Positions 8,329-16,111 of a DNA stretch of 39,613 bases are shown piece after piece; the first letter of the stretch is position 1, and each line of letters begins with the position of its first letter. Source of the stretch: an uncultured Porphyromonas sp. (lineage in GTDB: Bacteria > Bacteroidota > Bacteroidia > Bacteroidales > Porphyromonadaceae). The stretch spans positions 1 through 39,613 of the forward strand of contig NZ_CABUAN010000022.1 of assembly GCF_902489635.1 (NCBI RefSeq), read 5' to 3'. A model generated the notes under the pieces. That model was given only the letters and a program-made list of their open reading frames with translations, was not told the DNA's origin and made no database searches. Made by a program: the position numbers and the translations under genes.

Positions 8329-9510
8329 CTACCAGACGACGTTTTGCTTGACGATGACCCAAGGTACTACTGTACACTTGACGTCTAGGTTGGCTGTATC
8401 AGCGGTTGGATCCTCAGGTGAGTTTGTACCAGGGCCAGTGATCGTGAGCGCGATCTCGTACTTGTTATTGCGCTCGATAGCGTTCTTGGCCGTATGACCG
8501 CCGTCGTAGGTGTAGCCGTCCTTTGTCCAGTTGACAAAGACTGGATAGAAGGTCGAGTGATCTGTCTTAGATACGATCCAGCCAGCCTCTACTGCCTGCT
8601 GAGCCTGATCGTCTGTTAGTGCAGTACCATCAGCCTGTGTGAGCTCGCCCTTGAGGCAGAGGATGGTGGGGTGCTCTCCAGAGTTGTTCTCTAGCACGTA
8701 GAAGCCCTTGCCCGTCATAGTAGCTCCGACCTCAGTGATATCCATCTTGAGCTCTGCCATCTCATTGTAGTTAGCCGCTGCTGGGGTATAAGCGTTAGGC
8801 TGCGTGCCAAAGTGCTCCTCGCCATAGAGGTAGTTAAGATCAGCGTTGGCGAGAGGCTCGCCGAAGACATTGGACTGAGCCTTAGCGATGAGAGCCATGA
8901 GCGCGCCCTTGTCAAACTTGACACTGTAGAGAGCTGCGTAAGACTCGGCAAAGGCCACCGTGACGCTCGTCAGAGACATACCAGCGTGGATGTGCTTGAG
9001 CTCGATAGGCTTATCTATAGAGAGACGGTTGCCGTCACCAGCTGCGTAGCCGTAGTAGTTATTGCCCTTCTGGAGGGTGACAGATACAGGCTCTGCGGTG
9101 AGCATGAAGGTACCCTTGGTGGGGTCCTGGTCATCTGCAGAGAGTGTGTGCGTGAGTGCCTTGACCTTAGCTAGAGAGAGTCCCTTGAGATTCTTGTTAG
9201 CATAGTTAGCTACGACGACCAGTGTCTTAGCACCAGCTGTCGTCTGGATCTTGGTGACCTCGAGAGAGCTAGCAACGTCAGCCTCCTTGTAGGCGACCTG
9301 TGCATCTCCCTGATAGACCATGACGGCCAGCTTCTGGACTTGCTTGTCTGCATTGCCTGCGCCATCCTCATAAGCTCTGAGGTCGGCCGACTTAACTGCG
9401 ACGCTGATCGTAGCGTCTGTCTCGGACTGTGGTTCGTCCTGATTCTTGTTGCACGCCGTGAAGGCGAGTGTGAGAGCCACGAGGCTCAGTAGGAAAAGCT
9501 TACTTTTCAT
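8329..9510 (-). CDS. Major fimbrial subunit (FimA/Mfa1-type type V pilin)
   Basis: A 393-residue prepilin with signal peptide and lipobox FTAC (Cys20). SADLR45-A46YEDG is a textbook Arg-gingipain site; P. gingivalis FimA is cut at R46/A47, which frees the groove for donor-strand polymerisation. After it come VQKLAVMVYQGDA and a beta-sandwich body ending VVPWVIVKQNVVW, the C-terminal donor-strand region. The length is close to FimA (~383) and shorter than Mfa1. It is first among the pilin genes, has no domain fusions, and precedes an anchor gene. FimA versus Mfa1 type cannot be settled without alignment. Confidence 0.88.
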   Translation of the reverse strand: MKSKLFLLSLVALTLAFTACNKNQDEPQSETDATISVAVKSADLRAYEDGAGNADKQVQKLAVMVYQGDAQVAYKEADVASSLEVTKIQTTAGAKTLVVVANYANKNLKGLSLAKVKALTHTLSADDQDPTKGTFMLTAEPVSVTLQKGNNYYGYAAGDGNRLSIDKPIELKHIHAGMSLTSVTVAFAESYAALYSVKFDKGALMALIAKAQSNVFGEPLANADLNYLYGEEHFGTQPNAYTPAAANYNEMAELKMDITEVGATMTGKGFYVLENNSGEHPTILCLKGELTQADGTALTDDQAQQAVEAGWIVSKTDHSTFYPVFVNWTKDGYTYDGGHTAKNAIERNNKYEIALTITGPGTNSPEDPTADTANLDVKCTVVPWVIVKQNVVW

Positions 9511-9555
9511 AATAGTTGATCTGATTAGTGGTGAATATTTAGTTTGATTATCTGC

Positions 9556-11010
9556 TTAGAAGTTGTCCTGCATGTAGTGTAGGAACTCATCGAGGTTGTA
9601 CTGAGCATCGGGCAGACCGAGCTGTGCAGCCTTGGTTAGGTAGGTACGAGCGTCGTCGTACTGCCCATTGTAGGCATAGGCGATACCCAGGATGGTGTAG
9701 AGCTTCGTATTCTTCTTATAGCGCTCTAGTAACTTGACGGCCTGCGCATAGCGACCCGCCTCAAAGTCCATGATCGCCGCATTGGTCGCTGGCTCGACAG
9801 CATTGGGAAAAGCGTCTGCAGCGATCGCCCAGGTCTCGTACCGCTCGGCACTGCCGGCTGGGTAACTATTAGCCACCAGATTGACCTCGGCTAGGCTGAG
9901 ATGCGTCGGATGCGTCTTGATCACCTCCTTCGCCTCGGCTAGATCAAAGCCCTTGACCACAAAGGAGAAGGTGATGACCGTGCGACGTAGGGGCGGGTAG
10001 TAAGTCTGTAGCAGGTGAGCGTAAGTCTTGCCCTTGTCTATAGCGCGGAGAGCCTCGGTGCGTTTGTCGGCAGGAGTGTCTTGGATGATCTGTAGTATCT
10101 GCTCCTTATAGTCTACGCTGCTCTCCTCGATGGCGGCTCGTAGTCCGTCCCAGTCGGCACCCATAGCCTGAGAAGTGTAGTGCCCCTTGAAGCGTGGATA
10201 GGTGCGTACGAGGTAAGCAGCAATGCTCTCGACACGACCCTCTGAGAGTCTCTGGTTGAGATCTGCATGACCCTCTGGGGAAGCGTATCCAGTCAATGAG
10301 AGGGCATCGACGGTCAGCGCACTATTGGTCGTCAGCTCCTGCACCTTATCGTTGATACGCTTGATCTCAGAGCGGTTATTACCGAGATTCAGATTAAGGT
10401 TCGTCTTATTGACTGGGAAGGTGATCATCGCCGTGAGGCTCTCCTCACGACGCTTGGTCTCCTCGCCCTCAGGTACGAGCATCGCATAGCGGTAAGTGGG
10501 CTGATAGAGCGGAGCTAGCGCATGCGGTGTCAGCATGGTGGTGTAGTCGCCTAGGTCGCAGCCGGCGCAGCCGTAGCCCTTAGCGTCAAAGAGTAGTGAG
10601 GCGTCCTTCATCCATAGTGCAAAGGGTACCTCGGCCGTGTAGTGGTAGTGTTGCTCACCACTTTTGCTGCGAACTATATCGACCTCCTCGCCCGTGCGAC
10701 GTAGCATGATAGCCCGCGTACGACCTGAGATAGAGATCGCTGGCAGGTCAAGCTGGTCAGAGCCATCGTTGGCCCGTAGCGTCGGCACTACCTTTAGCAC
10801 CGTATTGCTCTTCAGTCGCTGCATCTGGGTAAGGTCTAGATCAAAGTCGATGACCGCCTTAGCCCCTTGTCTCGTTGCGACCGTCTGAGAGCTGACTCTG
10901 AGCCCTTCTAGTGGATTAGGAGCCTCCTGAGCTACACCCTCTGTCGAGAGCCAGAGCATCGCCAGAGCAACTAGAGCGAGCGTCGTGAGATGTAATATAG
11001 TGTGTTTCAT
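9556..11010 (-). CDS. DUF3868 / OmpA-like C-terminal outer-membrane-associated protein
   Basis: A 484-residue secreted protein (signal MKHTILHLTTLALVALAMLW). The N-terminal ~170 residues match DUF3868, with conserved ALWMKDASLLFDAKGYGCAGC. The middle resembles an OmpA peptidoglycan-binding domain: TVDALSLTGYASPEGHADLNQRLSEGR, then AIAAYLV. TPR-like helices end the protein (YAQAVKLLERY, YTILGIAYAYNGQYDDARTYLTKA). DUF3575-DUF3868 pairs commonly precede Mfa-like pilin genes in Bacteroidota, which suggests a role in fimbrial export, anchoring or assembly. The biochemical function is unknown. It lies 45 bp upstream of the major pilin gene. Confidence 0.8.
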   Translation of the reverse strand: MKHTILHLTTLALVALAMLWLSTEGVAQEAPNPLEGLRVSSQTVATRQGAKAVIDFDLDLTQMQRLKSNTVLKVVPTLRANDGSDQLDLPAISISGRTRAIMLRRTGEEVDIVRSKSGEQHYHYTAEVPFALWMKDASLLFDAKGYGCAGCDLGDYTTMLTPHALAPLYQPTYRYAMLVPEGEETKRREESLTAMITFPVNKTNLNLNLGNNRSEIKRINDKVQELTTNSALTVDALSLTGYASPEGHADLNQRLSEGRVESIAAYLVRTYPRFKGHYTSQAMGADWDGLRAAIEESSVDYKEQILQIIQDTPADKRTEALRAIDKGKTYAHLLQTYYPPLRRTVITFSFVVKGFDLAEAKEVIKTHPTHLSLAEVNLVANSYPAGSAERYETWAIAADAFPNAVEPATNAAIMDFEAGRYAQAVKLLERYKKNTKLYTILGIAYAYNGQYDDARTYLTKAAQLGLPDAQYNLDEFLHYMQDNF

Positions 11011-11041
11011 ATCTTCTGCTGCTTTTGGTGGAGTTGTACGA

Positions 11042-11620
11042 TTAGAAGAGGTAAATGAGTGAGAGGGTCGCTTTCGTCGGGCCTAGGTAGTTCTTCTGCT
11101 CCTTGGCGACGACCTTGCCGCAGTGCTCACAGTTGTACCGCGTGTAGTCAAAGAGTATGTAGCCCGCACTGATCGAGGCCTCCAGGTTCCAGTGCTTACC
11201 GAGCACCCACTCATATCCATAGGTGATGCCGGCACCATAGCCCCACCCCTGGAGACGATAGTCTTTGAGATTCTTCAGACGACCAATGGGGATGTCGAGC
11301 CTATTGACATTGTAAAAACCGACCAGCCCGTGTAGACCGAAGAAGTGCCCGTTGAACGCCTCACAGAGGTAGTAACGCGCCTCGGGTAGGACGGAGAAGT
11401 GCAGCCACTTCATCCCCGTCTCCTTATTGATCGGATTGATGAAGTTGTACCCTCCCGATAGGTCTATGGTCCAGCGCGGTGCGACCCGAACCTCGACACC
11501 TAGATTGGGTGTAGCAGTCCCCCAGTAGAGGAGATTGGTCTTGATCCCTACATCCTGCGCCGTACACCATGTTGTAATGGCAAGCAGGGAGAGAAGGAGG
11601 GAGAGAAGTCTATTTTTCAT
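11042..11620 (-). CDS. DUF3575 outer-membrane beta-barrel protein
   Basis: A 192-residue protein with signal peptide ending around TTWCTAQ. GIKTNLLYWGTATPNLGVEV, WTIDLSGGYNF, YYLCEAFNGHFFGLHG and GWGYGAGITYGYEWVLGKHWNLE are the hallmark segments of DUF3575. Alternating aromatic strands and the terminal aromatic residue (LIYLF) indicate a small outer-membrane barrel. It is the first gene of the fimbrial operon, 31 bp before the DUF3868 gene. A role at the outer membrane in pilus assembly is inferred from co-occurrence only. Confidence 0.85.
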   Translation of the reverse strand: MKNRLLSLLLSLLAITTWCTAQDVGIKTNLLYWGTATPNLGVEVRVAPRWTIDLSGGYNFINPINKETGMKWLHFSVLPEARYYLCEAFNGHFFGLHGLVGFYNVNRLDIPIGRLKNLKDYRLQGWGYGAGITYGYEWVLGKHWNLEASISAGYILFDYTRYNCEHCGKVVAKEQKNYLGPTKATLSLIYLF

Positions 11621-11631
11621 ACGATTTGCAA

Positions 11632-11698
11632 TTACGGGTTCGTAACTAATCCTGAGCAGAGAGGCAGCTCATCGACCTAATGTTCATCTCGTGAACAT
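11632..11698 (-). promoter_or_regulatory. Two dyads in the fimbrial operon 5' leader
   Basis: TTACG-ggtt-CGTAA (11632-11645) lies 12 bp before the DUF3575 start, and ATGTTCA-tctcg-TGAACAT (11680-11698) lies further upstream. Both fall between the -7 box and the start codon, so they would be in the mRNA leader. They could be RNA hairpins or a second operator. Confidence 0.45.
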
Positions 11699-11729
11699 GG
11701 TCGGGAGTCTATCCCTCTTGTTTCTGTTG

Positions 11730-11737
11730 CAAAGATA
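11730..11737 (-). promoter_or_regulatory. -7 promoter box of the fimbrial operon
   Basis: On the - strand the sequence reads TATCTTTG, a perfect TAnnTTTG box, implying a leader of about 100 nt before the start at 11620. No -33 TTG box is present about 19-21 bp upstream; that position is taken by the first direct repeat at 11759. This is typical of an activator-dependent promoter. Confidence 0.65.
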
Positions 11738-11758
11738 GACCTCGAAATCGCTAAATCT

Positions 11759-11829
11759 CTTATCATTTGCGGACAAAAACTTATCAAAATCGGACAAGAT
11801 TACATACCACCACTTATCAAAATCGGACA
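11759..11829 (-). promoter_or_regulatory. Three direct repeats, candidate activator sites for the fimbrial operon
   Basis: CTTATCATTTGCGGACA (11759-11775), CTTATCAAAATCGGACA (11780-11796) and CTTATCAAAATCGGACA (11813-11829) are spaced 21 and 33 bp apart, about 2 and 3 helical turns. Copies two and three are identical over 17 bp. The first covers the missing -33 position. AraC-type hybrid regulators often bind direct repeats, and such a regulator is encoded next door (12338-15208). The assignment to that regulator is inference. Confidence 0.65.
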
Positions 11830-12029
11830 TGACAAGTAGCATAACACGCTAGTGCATAGACGCTTGCAGGTGATAAGTAAGAAAACAAGGACAAGATCTC
11901 ACCCCCACCCCATCTCTCGATGAAATCTCGAATTCAAGTAGCAATTGCGACCGTGACTATAGTGCAAAGCCTTCGCTTCCCCCAGCCCCTCATTTTGCAG
12001 CTTCAGCTAACTATCAGTGCATCAGCTTA

Positions 12030-12181
12030 AAACTTTAGTTTCATACGGAAGAAACTTGAGTTTCATAGGTAAGAAACTTGAGTTTCATAAGTGAGAAACT
12101 TGAGTTTCATAGGTAGGAAACTAGAGTTTCATCGGAGGGAACTAAAATTTCATCGGAGGAAACTGGAGTTTGCCGAGGAGG
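12030..12181. repeat. 22-bp dyad repeat array, seven units
   Basis: Seven units start at 12030, 12052, 12074, 12096, 12118, 12140 and 12160. They are 22 bp long, except one of 20 bp. Each begins with the dyad AAACT-YR-AGTTT or a decayed form, followed by CATAGGTAAG-like sequence. In reverse complement the unit (CTACCT-TATGAAACT-like) resembles those at 15528-15701 and 39302-39490. The rest of the 11830-12337 gap shows no gene I can support. Confidence 0.8.
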
Positions 12182-12206
12182 AGGCTCACAGGCTATAGGC
12201 AAGGAC

Positions 12207-12310
12207 AAAAAAAAAAGAGGAAGCCGCTGTGAGTAGTCAGCAACCTCCTGCGATGAGACTTTTGCAACAGTCTCGTAATGATATCGTGCCGTGTAGCAAG
12301 CCACACGGCA
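12207..12310 (-). terminator. Terminator region of the hybrid regulator gene
   Basis: On the - strand, downstream of the regulator stop, come TGCCGTGT/ACACGGCA (12287-12310), GAGACT/AGTCTC (12255-12274), then an interrupted stem GAGG..GCTG/CAGC..CCTC (12217-12247) followed directly by ten T (12207-12216). The last hairpin plus T-run is a good intrinsic terminator; the earlier ones may help. Confidence 0.7.
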
Positions 12311-12337
12311 GTAGTTGTCTTGTGCTAATTCGAGGGT

Positions 12338-15208
12338 TTAGTCTTGAGTCGTCAAGATGTTTTTCTGATCCCTATACTTAGAGGGCGAGATCTCACAGAC
12401 GCTCTTGAAGGCTCGAGAAAAATTGGAGTAGGTATCGAAGCCACTCTGGTAGGCAACATCTGTGAGACTCATCTCCGCGTCTGCGTCCATCAGCTCGCAC
12501 GCCTTACGTATCTTGAGCCGTAGTATATAAGCCGAGGAAGCGTAGCCCGTGAGAGCCTTTAGCTTGCGGTGCAACTGGCGACTACTCATGTAGAAAGTGG
12601 CAGCGATCTCCTCGACGTTGGGAGTCTTATTTTGGCTGATCTGCTGATCTACTAGCGCAGACAGCTTCGTCAAGAAGGCAATATCGGCCTCCTCGAGTTT
12701 ATTTGTTTCGGGCTCGTCGGGTTCTTGCCCCTTGATGACTATCTGAGCAAACTTCTGGCGTAGCGTCTTGCGACTATCGAGGAGCCGCTCGACCATCATG
12801 CGCAGCTCGGTCGTGTTAAAGGGCTTGGTAAGATAAGCGTCAGCTCCTGCCTCTATACCCTTGATGCGCTCCTCCTCAGAGACTTTTGCCGTGACGATGA
12901 TGATCGGTATGTGATTGACGATCTCATTACTACGTATCTGTCGGCATAGCTCTAGCCCATTGACGCCAGGCATCATCAGATCAGTGATGATGAGGTCAGG
13001 CACGAGCTCCACGGCTTTTCTAAAGCCTTCCTCGCCATCGGTCGCATAGGAGACACTAAAGTGACCCTCAAACTGCGACCCGATGTAATGGGCTATGTCG
13101 TGATTGTCCTCGATGACGAGCAGGCGGCAAGACTCGTCCTGCTCACACTCGCTATCCTGCAGGTCAGCCTCTAATTGTGGCAAAACGGGCGTATTCGTAG
13201 CAACCGACAGAGTCTGCTGTGGAGCAGCTTGATCATTGATGATCGGCACGATGATGTGAAAGGTGGTTCCCTCGCCCAGCTTGCTCTCGATGGAGATCTG
13301 TCCCTTAGACGCCTGAACGATCTGCTTGACCAGAGCCAGGCCTATGCCTGTGCCAATGTGCTTGGCGTCGCTCTCAGCTTGATAAAACGGGTCGAAGGCA
13401 TGCTCTACCGTCTCTCGATCCATACCATGGCCCGTATCGGATAGATCGATGTATACCGAGTCGTCGGCACGCCACAGGGTGATGCTTATCTTGCCTTGAG
13501 GTGGGGTGAACTTAAAGGCGTTGGAGAGCAGGTTGTTGAAGACCTTATTGACATAGTCAGGCACGAAGCTCATCTCTACCTGATCCTGAGGCTGGTAGGT
13601 CAGCTCTATGTCTCGACTAGAGGCATAGTCACGATAAGAGTCGACGATCATGGCGATATGGGCCGTGACATTGCCCCGACAAGTGCGCGGATCGCCGACA
13701 GACGACTTGATCTTGGAGATGTCTAGTAGCTGATTGATGAGCGTGAGCAGGCCCTGCCCCTGCCGCTCGATGCTCTTGGCGCGCTCTCTGATCTGCTCCG
13801 ACTCCTCCTGCTGAAGCTCTTGACTCAAGCCTAGGATAAGGGTCAGAGGAGTGCGAAACTCGTGGGTGATATTGGTAAAGAAGGTCTCCCGCATCGAGGA
13901 CATCTTCTTGAGCTCCTTATGGTTGCGACGCTGTATGCGCTGAATGTAGAGGTAGAAGCTAAAGAAGCCCAGCAGGAGCAGTGCGATGACCGCAAAGGTG
14001 ACGTTCTCTATACGTCGCTCTGCACGCTCATGCTCGAGCGTGATTTTCGCTTTATTCATCCTCCTATTTTGGATGTTTCGCTCTATGGTCAGGCTCGTGT
14101 TTTGCATCCTATTGAACTTGTCCATATCTAGAGAGCTCTGCTTCATCTCCGTAGCCTGCTCATAGTACGTCAGTGCTGCTTGCCAGTCACCGTGACGCTT
14201 ATAGTACTTGTAGTACAGGGTGTAGATATCAGCCAGATGCTCCTTGTCCTGGATCTGCTCGGCTTTGCTCCGCGCCAGACTGAGGTATTGCAACATCTGC
14301 GCATCGTCTCGCATAGCACTGTGCACGCTAGCTAGTGCTACCAGCAGGTTCAGCTTGTGCCACTCATCTTTAGAGTCCTGCATCAATTGGTAACCAGCCT
14401 CATACTCCCTAGCAGCCTCGTCATACTGTTGCGCCTGCTCATAGAGAGAGCCAAAGGAAGAGTGACACAGAGCGATACCTAACGTACTTCCAGCCTTCTG
14501 ATTGGCCTCCATAGAGTACCTATAGTACACCCACGCCGAGTCTATCTCACCACGATGCTCGAAGATAGAGCCCAGATTGGCATAGTTGATCGCCACGCCC
14601 ACCATACTGCCCAGCCGCTGCTCCACGACGAGAGCTTTGCGCAGAGCACTATCGGCACGCTCATAGTTGCCCAGCGTTAGGTAGATATTGCCCAGGCCAT
14701 TGAGAGACTTAGCCTGGTTTTTGATCGCCACAAAAGAGGTGTCCGTAGTAACCTTGCACAGACTCCACGCCTGGTAGTGATATTCCTGAGCAATGTCCAG
14801 GATGCCCATACGCCGGTAGTCCGTACCTACATTATTGAGTGCCTGCACCCACTCCAGCGTATCCTGTATAGCCTCCGCCTGCTTCAAGCCCTCACTATGC
14901 GTAGTCAACGCCTCGTCAAAAGCACTCTCACTGCGCTGTGCATCGCCCAAGACTCGCAGCGCGACAATGCTCCCGAGCAGGTCCCCCTCACGCTCCAAGC
15001 GTGCCTGCAGACGAGTCAGCGAGTCGATGCCCCGAGCCGTCCGCACCAGACTATCGGCAGCCTTACGCTCAGCAGCGGTAAACGTAACAGCCTCTCTCTG
15101 CTGGCAAGATGAGGCGAGCAGACAGATAGCCACAATGAGAGAGGACAGTACGCCCAGAGGCACTCTTCTTATCTGCATACTATGTAGGAGGGGGGCATAT
15201 AGTCTCAT
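12338..15208 (-). CDS. Hybrid two-component system regulator (TPR sensor, kinase, receiver, AraC HTH)
   Basis: A 956-residue single-protein signalling system. A lipobox-like LLASSC is at residue 35; the alternative start at 15178 would make it Cys25, a more usual signal length. TPR repeats fill ~75-370, with one membrane helix near 400-420. The kinase has H-box THEFRTPLT (His449), N-box NNLLSNAFKF and G-boxes DTGHGMD and GTGIGLAL. The receiver LLVIEDNHD has phospho-acceptor Asp743 (TDLMMPG). A C-terminal AraC HTH ends at FSRAFKSVCEISPSKYRDQ. P. gingivalis FimS also has a TPR sensor but pairs with a separate FimR; here the functions are fused. Its location next to the fimbrial operon suggests it controls fimbriation. 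Confidence 0.9.
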   Translation of the reverse strand: MRLYAPLLHSMQIRRVPLGVLSSLIVAICLLASSCQQREAVTFTAAERKAADSLVRTARGIDSLTRLQARLEREGDLLGSIVALRVLGDAQRSESAFDEALTTHSEGLKQAEAIQDTLEWVQALNNVGTDYRRMGILDIAQEYHYQAWSLCKVTTDTSFVAIKNQAKSLNGLGNIYLTLGNYERADSALRKALVVEQRLGSMVGVAINYANLGSIFEHRGEIDSAWVYYRYSMEANQKAGSTLGIALCHSSFGSLYEQAQQYDEAAREYEAGYQLMQDSKDEWHKLNLLVALASVHSAMRDDAQMLQYLSLARSKAEQIQDKEHLADIYTLYYKYYKRHGDWQAALTYYEQATEMKQSSLDMDKFNRMQNTSLTIERNIQNRRMNKAKITLEHERAERRIENVTFAVIALLLLGFFSFYLYIQRIQRRNHKELKKMSSMRETFFTNITHEFRTPLTLILGLSQELQQEESEQIRERAKSIERQGQGLLTLINQLLDISKIKSSVGDPRTCRGNVTAHIAMIVDSYRDYASSRDIELTYQPQDQVEMSFVPDYVNKVFNNLLSNAFKFTPPQGKISITLWRADDSVYIDLSDTGHGMDRETVEHAFDPFYQAESDAKHIGTGIGLALVKQIVQASKGQISIESKLGEGTTFHIIVPIINDQAAPQQTLSVATNTPVLPQLEADLQDSECEQDESCRLLVIEDNHDIAHYIGSQFEGHFSVSYATDGEEGFRKAVELVPDLIITDLMMPGVNGLELCRQIRSNEIVNHIPIIIVTAKVSEEERIKGIEAGADAYLTKPFNTTELRMMVERLLDSRKTLRQKFAQIVIKGQEPDEPETNKLEEADIAFLTKLSALVDQQISQNKTPNVEEIAATFYMSSRQLHRKLKALTGYASSAYILRLKIRKACELMDADAEMSLTDVAYQSGFDTYSNFSRAFKSVCEISPSKYRDQKNILTTQD

Positions 15209-15255
15209 CTTGACAACTTATAAGTTCTGTGATTAGCCCAAGGACCATCTGCATA

Positions 15256-15285
15256 CAAAGGTAAATAAAAAGGTATATACAGCAA
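15256..15285 (-). promoter_or_regulatory. Promoter of the hybrid regulator gene
   Basis: On the - strand a TACCTTTG -7 box (15256-15263) lies 19 bp downstream of a TTG -33 box (15283-15285). Both elements fit the Bacteroidota consensus, and the box is about 48 bp ahead of the 15208 start. Confidence 0.65.
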
Positions 15286-15303
15286 CACACCACCCCTCCC
15301 CCC

Positions 15304-15395
15304 AGGACTGACGAATTATATTCGCTCTTTCAGGAGCGACACATAAGGACAAGCGTGGAATAGATGAGCTCATTATATTATAATGTGTCGGCCCT
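15304..15395. repeat. MITE-like palindromic element, copy A
   Basis: The ends are imperfect inverted repeats (AGGACTGACGAATTATA and TATAATGTGTCGGCCCT), and an internal hairpin CGCTC-tttcag-GAGCG is present. The first 42 bp match copy B (15774-15860) at 37 positions. No ORF. Low-complexity CTCTAATCTCTAAC-type sequence follows to about 15476. Confidence 0.7.
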
Positions 15396-15527
15396 AACCT
15401 CTAATCTCTCCCCCTCCGATTTCTCCGATCCCTAATTTCTAATCTCTAACTTCTAACCACTAACCACTAATCTCCATTTACATATCTTTACGGGGAAATT
15501 CGTCCGATTCCCTCCTTTCTCGAATAT

Positions 15528-15701
15528 CCACGTGGGAAATCTCAAATCTCCACGTGGATATTTTTTATTTTCCACGTGGGCGTGATTCATTTCCTCCGAA
15601 GTTTCATTTCATTCCTCCGAGGAATTTTTTATTTCCTACCTGGGAAATAAAAATTCTCCACGTGGATATTTCGAAATCTCCACGTGGAAATCACTTTTCC
15701 T
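15528..15701. repeat. 22-bp dyad repeat array, about eight units
   Basis: Perfect CCACGTGG palindromes start at 15528, 15550, 15572, 15658 and 15680, each 22 bp apart within runs. Between them lie decayed units beginning CTCCGAAG, CTCCGAGG and CTACCTGG, also at 21-22-bp steps. AT-rich sequence fills the rest of each unit. A short ORF across it encodes F/P-rich peptide (PKFHFIPP) with a 7-codon rhythm and is a by-product of the repeat. Confidence 0.8.
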
Positions 15702-15773
15702 CGACGCAGTGCCGTTTCGATGTGTATCCGGATCTAAATTATTGTAGCGAGCTGACGTTAGGTTTCCTCAGTC

Positions 15774-15860
15774 AGGGCTGACGCATTATAATCGCTCTTT
15801 TAGGAGCTACACATGAGCGACAAACGAGGGATAGAGAAGTTTATATAATGTGTCCGCCCT
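15774..15860. repeat. MITE-like palindromic element, copy B
   Basis: The terminal inverted repeats AGGGCTGACGCATTATA and TATAATGTGTCCGCCCT agree at 15 of 17 positions. The internal hairpin is CGCTCttttaGGAGC. It is about three-quarters identical to copy A overall, with a 5-bp gap. The remainder of 15861-15982 shows no recognisable gene. Confidence 0.7.
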
Positions 15861-15982
15861 GCCCATATCCCTACTCCACCGCCCCTCACGAGTAGCGACG
15901 TGTAGGCTCGTGTCTTCCCTCCCCCAGCACCTCAAAATGGGAGTGAGGAATGAGGAGTGATGAGTGAGCCACTAAACATAAA

Positions 15983-16020
15983 GACAGCCTCCACAAGCGT
16001 CTCCGCTCATGGGGGCTGTC
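15983..16020 (-). terminator. Terminator of the CRISPR array transcript
   Basis: GACAGCCTCC pairs with GGGGGCTGTC (9 of 10). On the - strand the stem is followed by TTTATGTTTAG. It lies about 90 bp beyond the leader-distal repeat, where a pre-crRNA terminator is expected. Confidence 0.6.
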
Positions 16021-16111
16021 ATCGTGTTCGTGCTGACATCTTATTCGGGCTAATATCCTGTTAGTAGTGCCAGCAAATCACTCTCCAGAAGCGCCACAGT
16101 CAGCACCTACG

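Noticed and set aside
15554..15781. 75-residue + strand ORF rich in F and P, similar to a - strand ORF at 39288-39479
   Set aside because: The shared PKFHFIPP rhythm follows the 21-22-bp DNA repeat (seven codons per unit); neither ORF has other coding features or a promoter.
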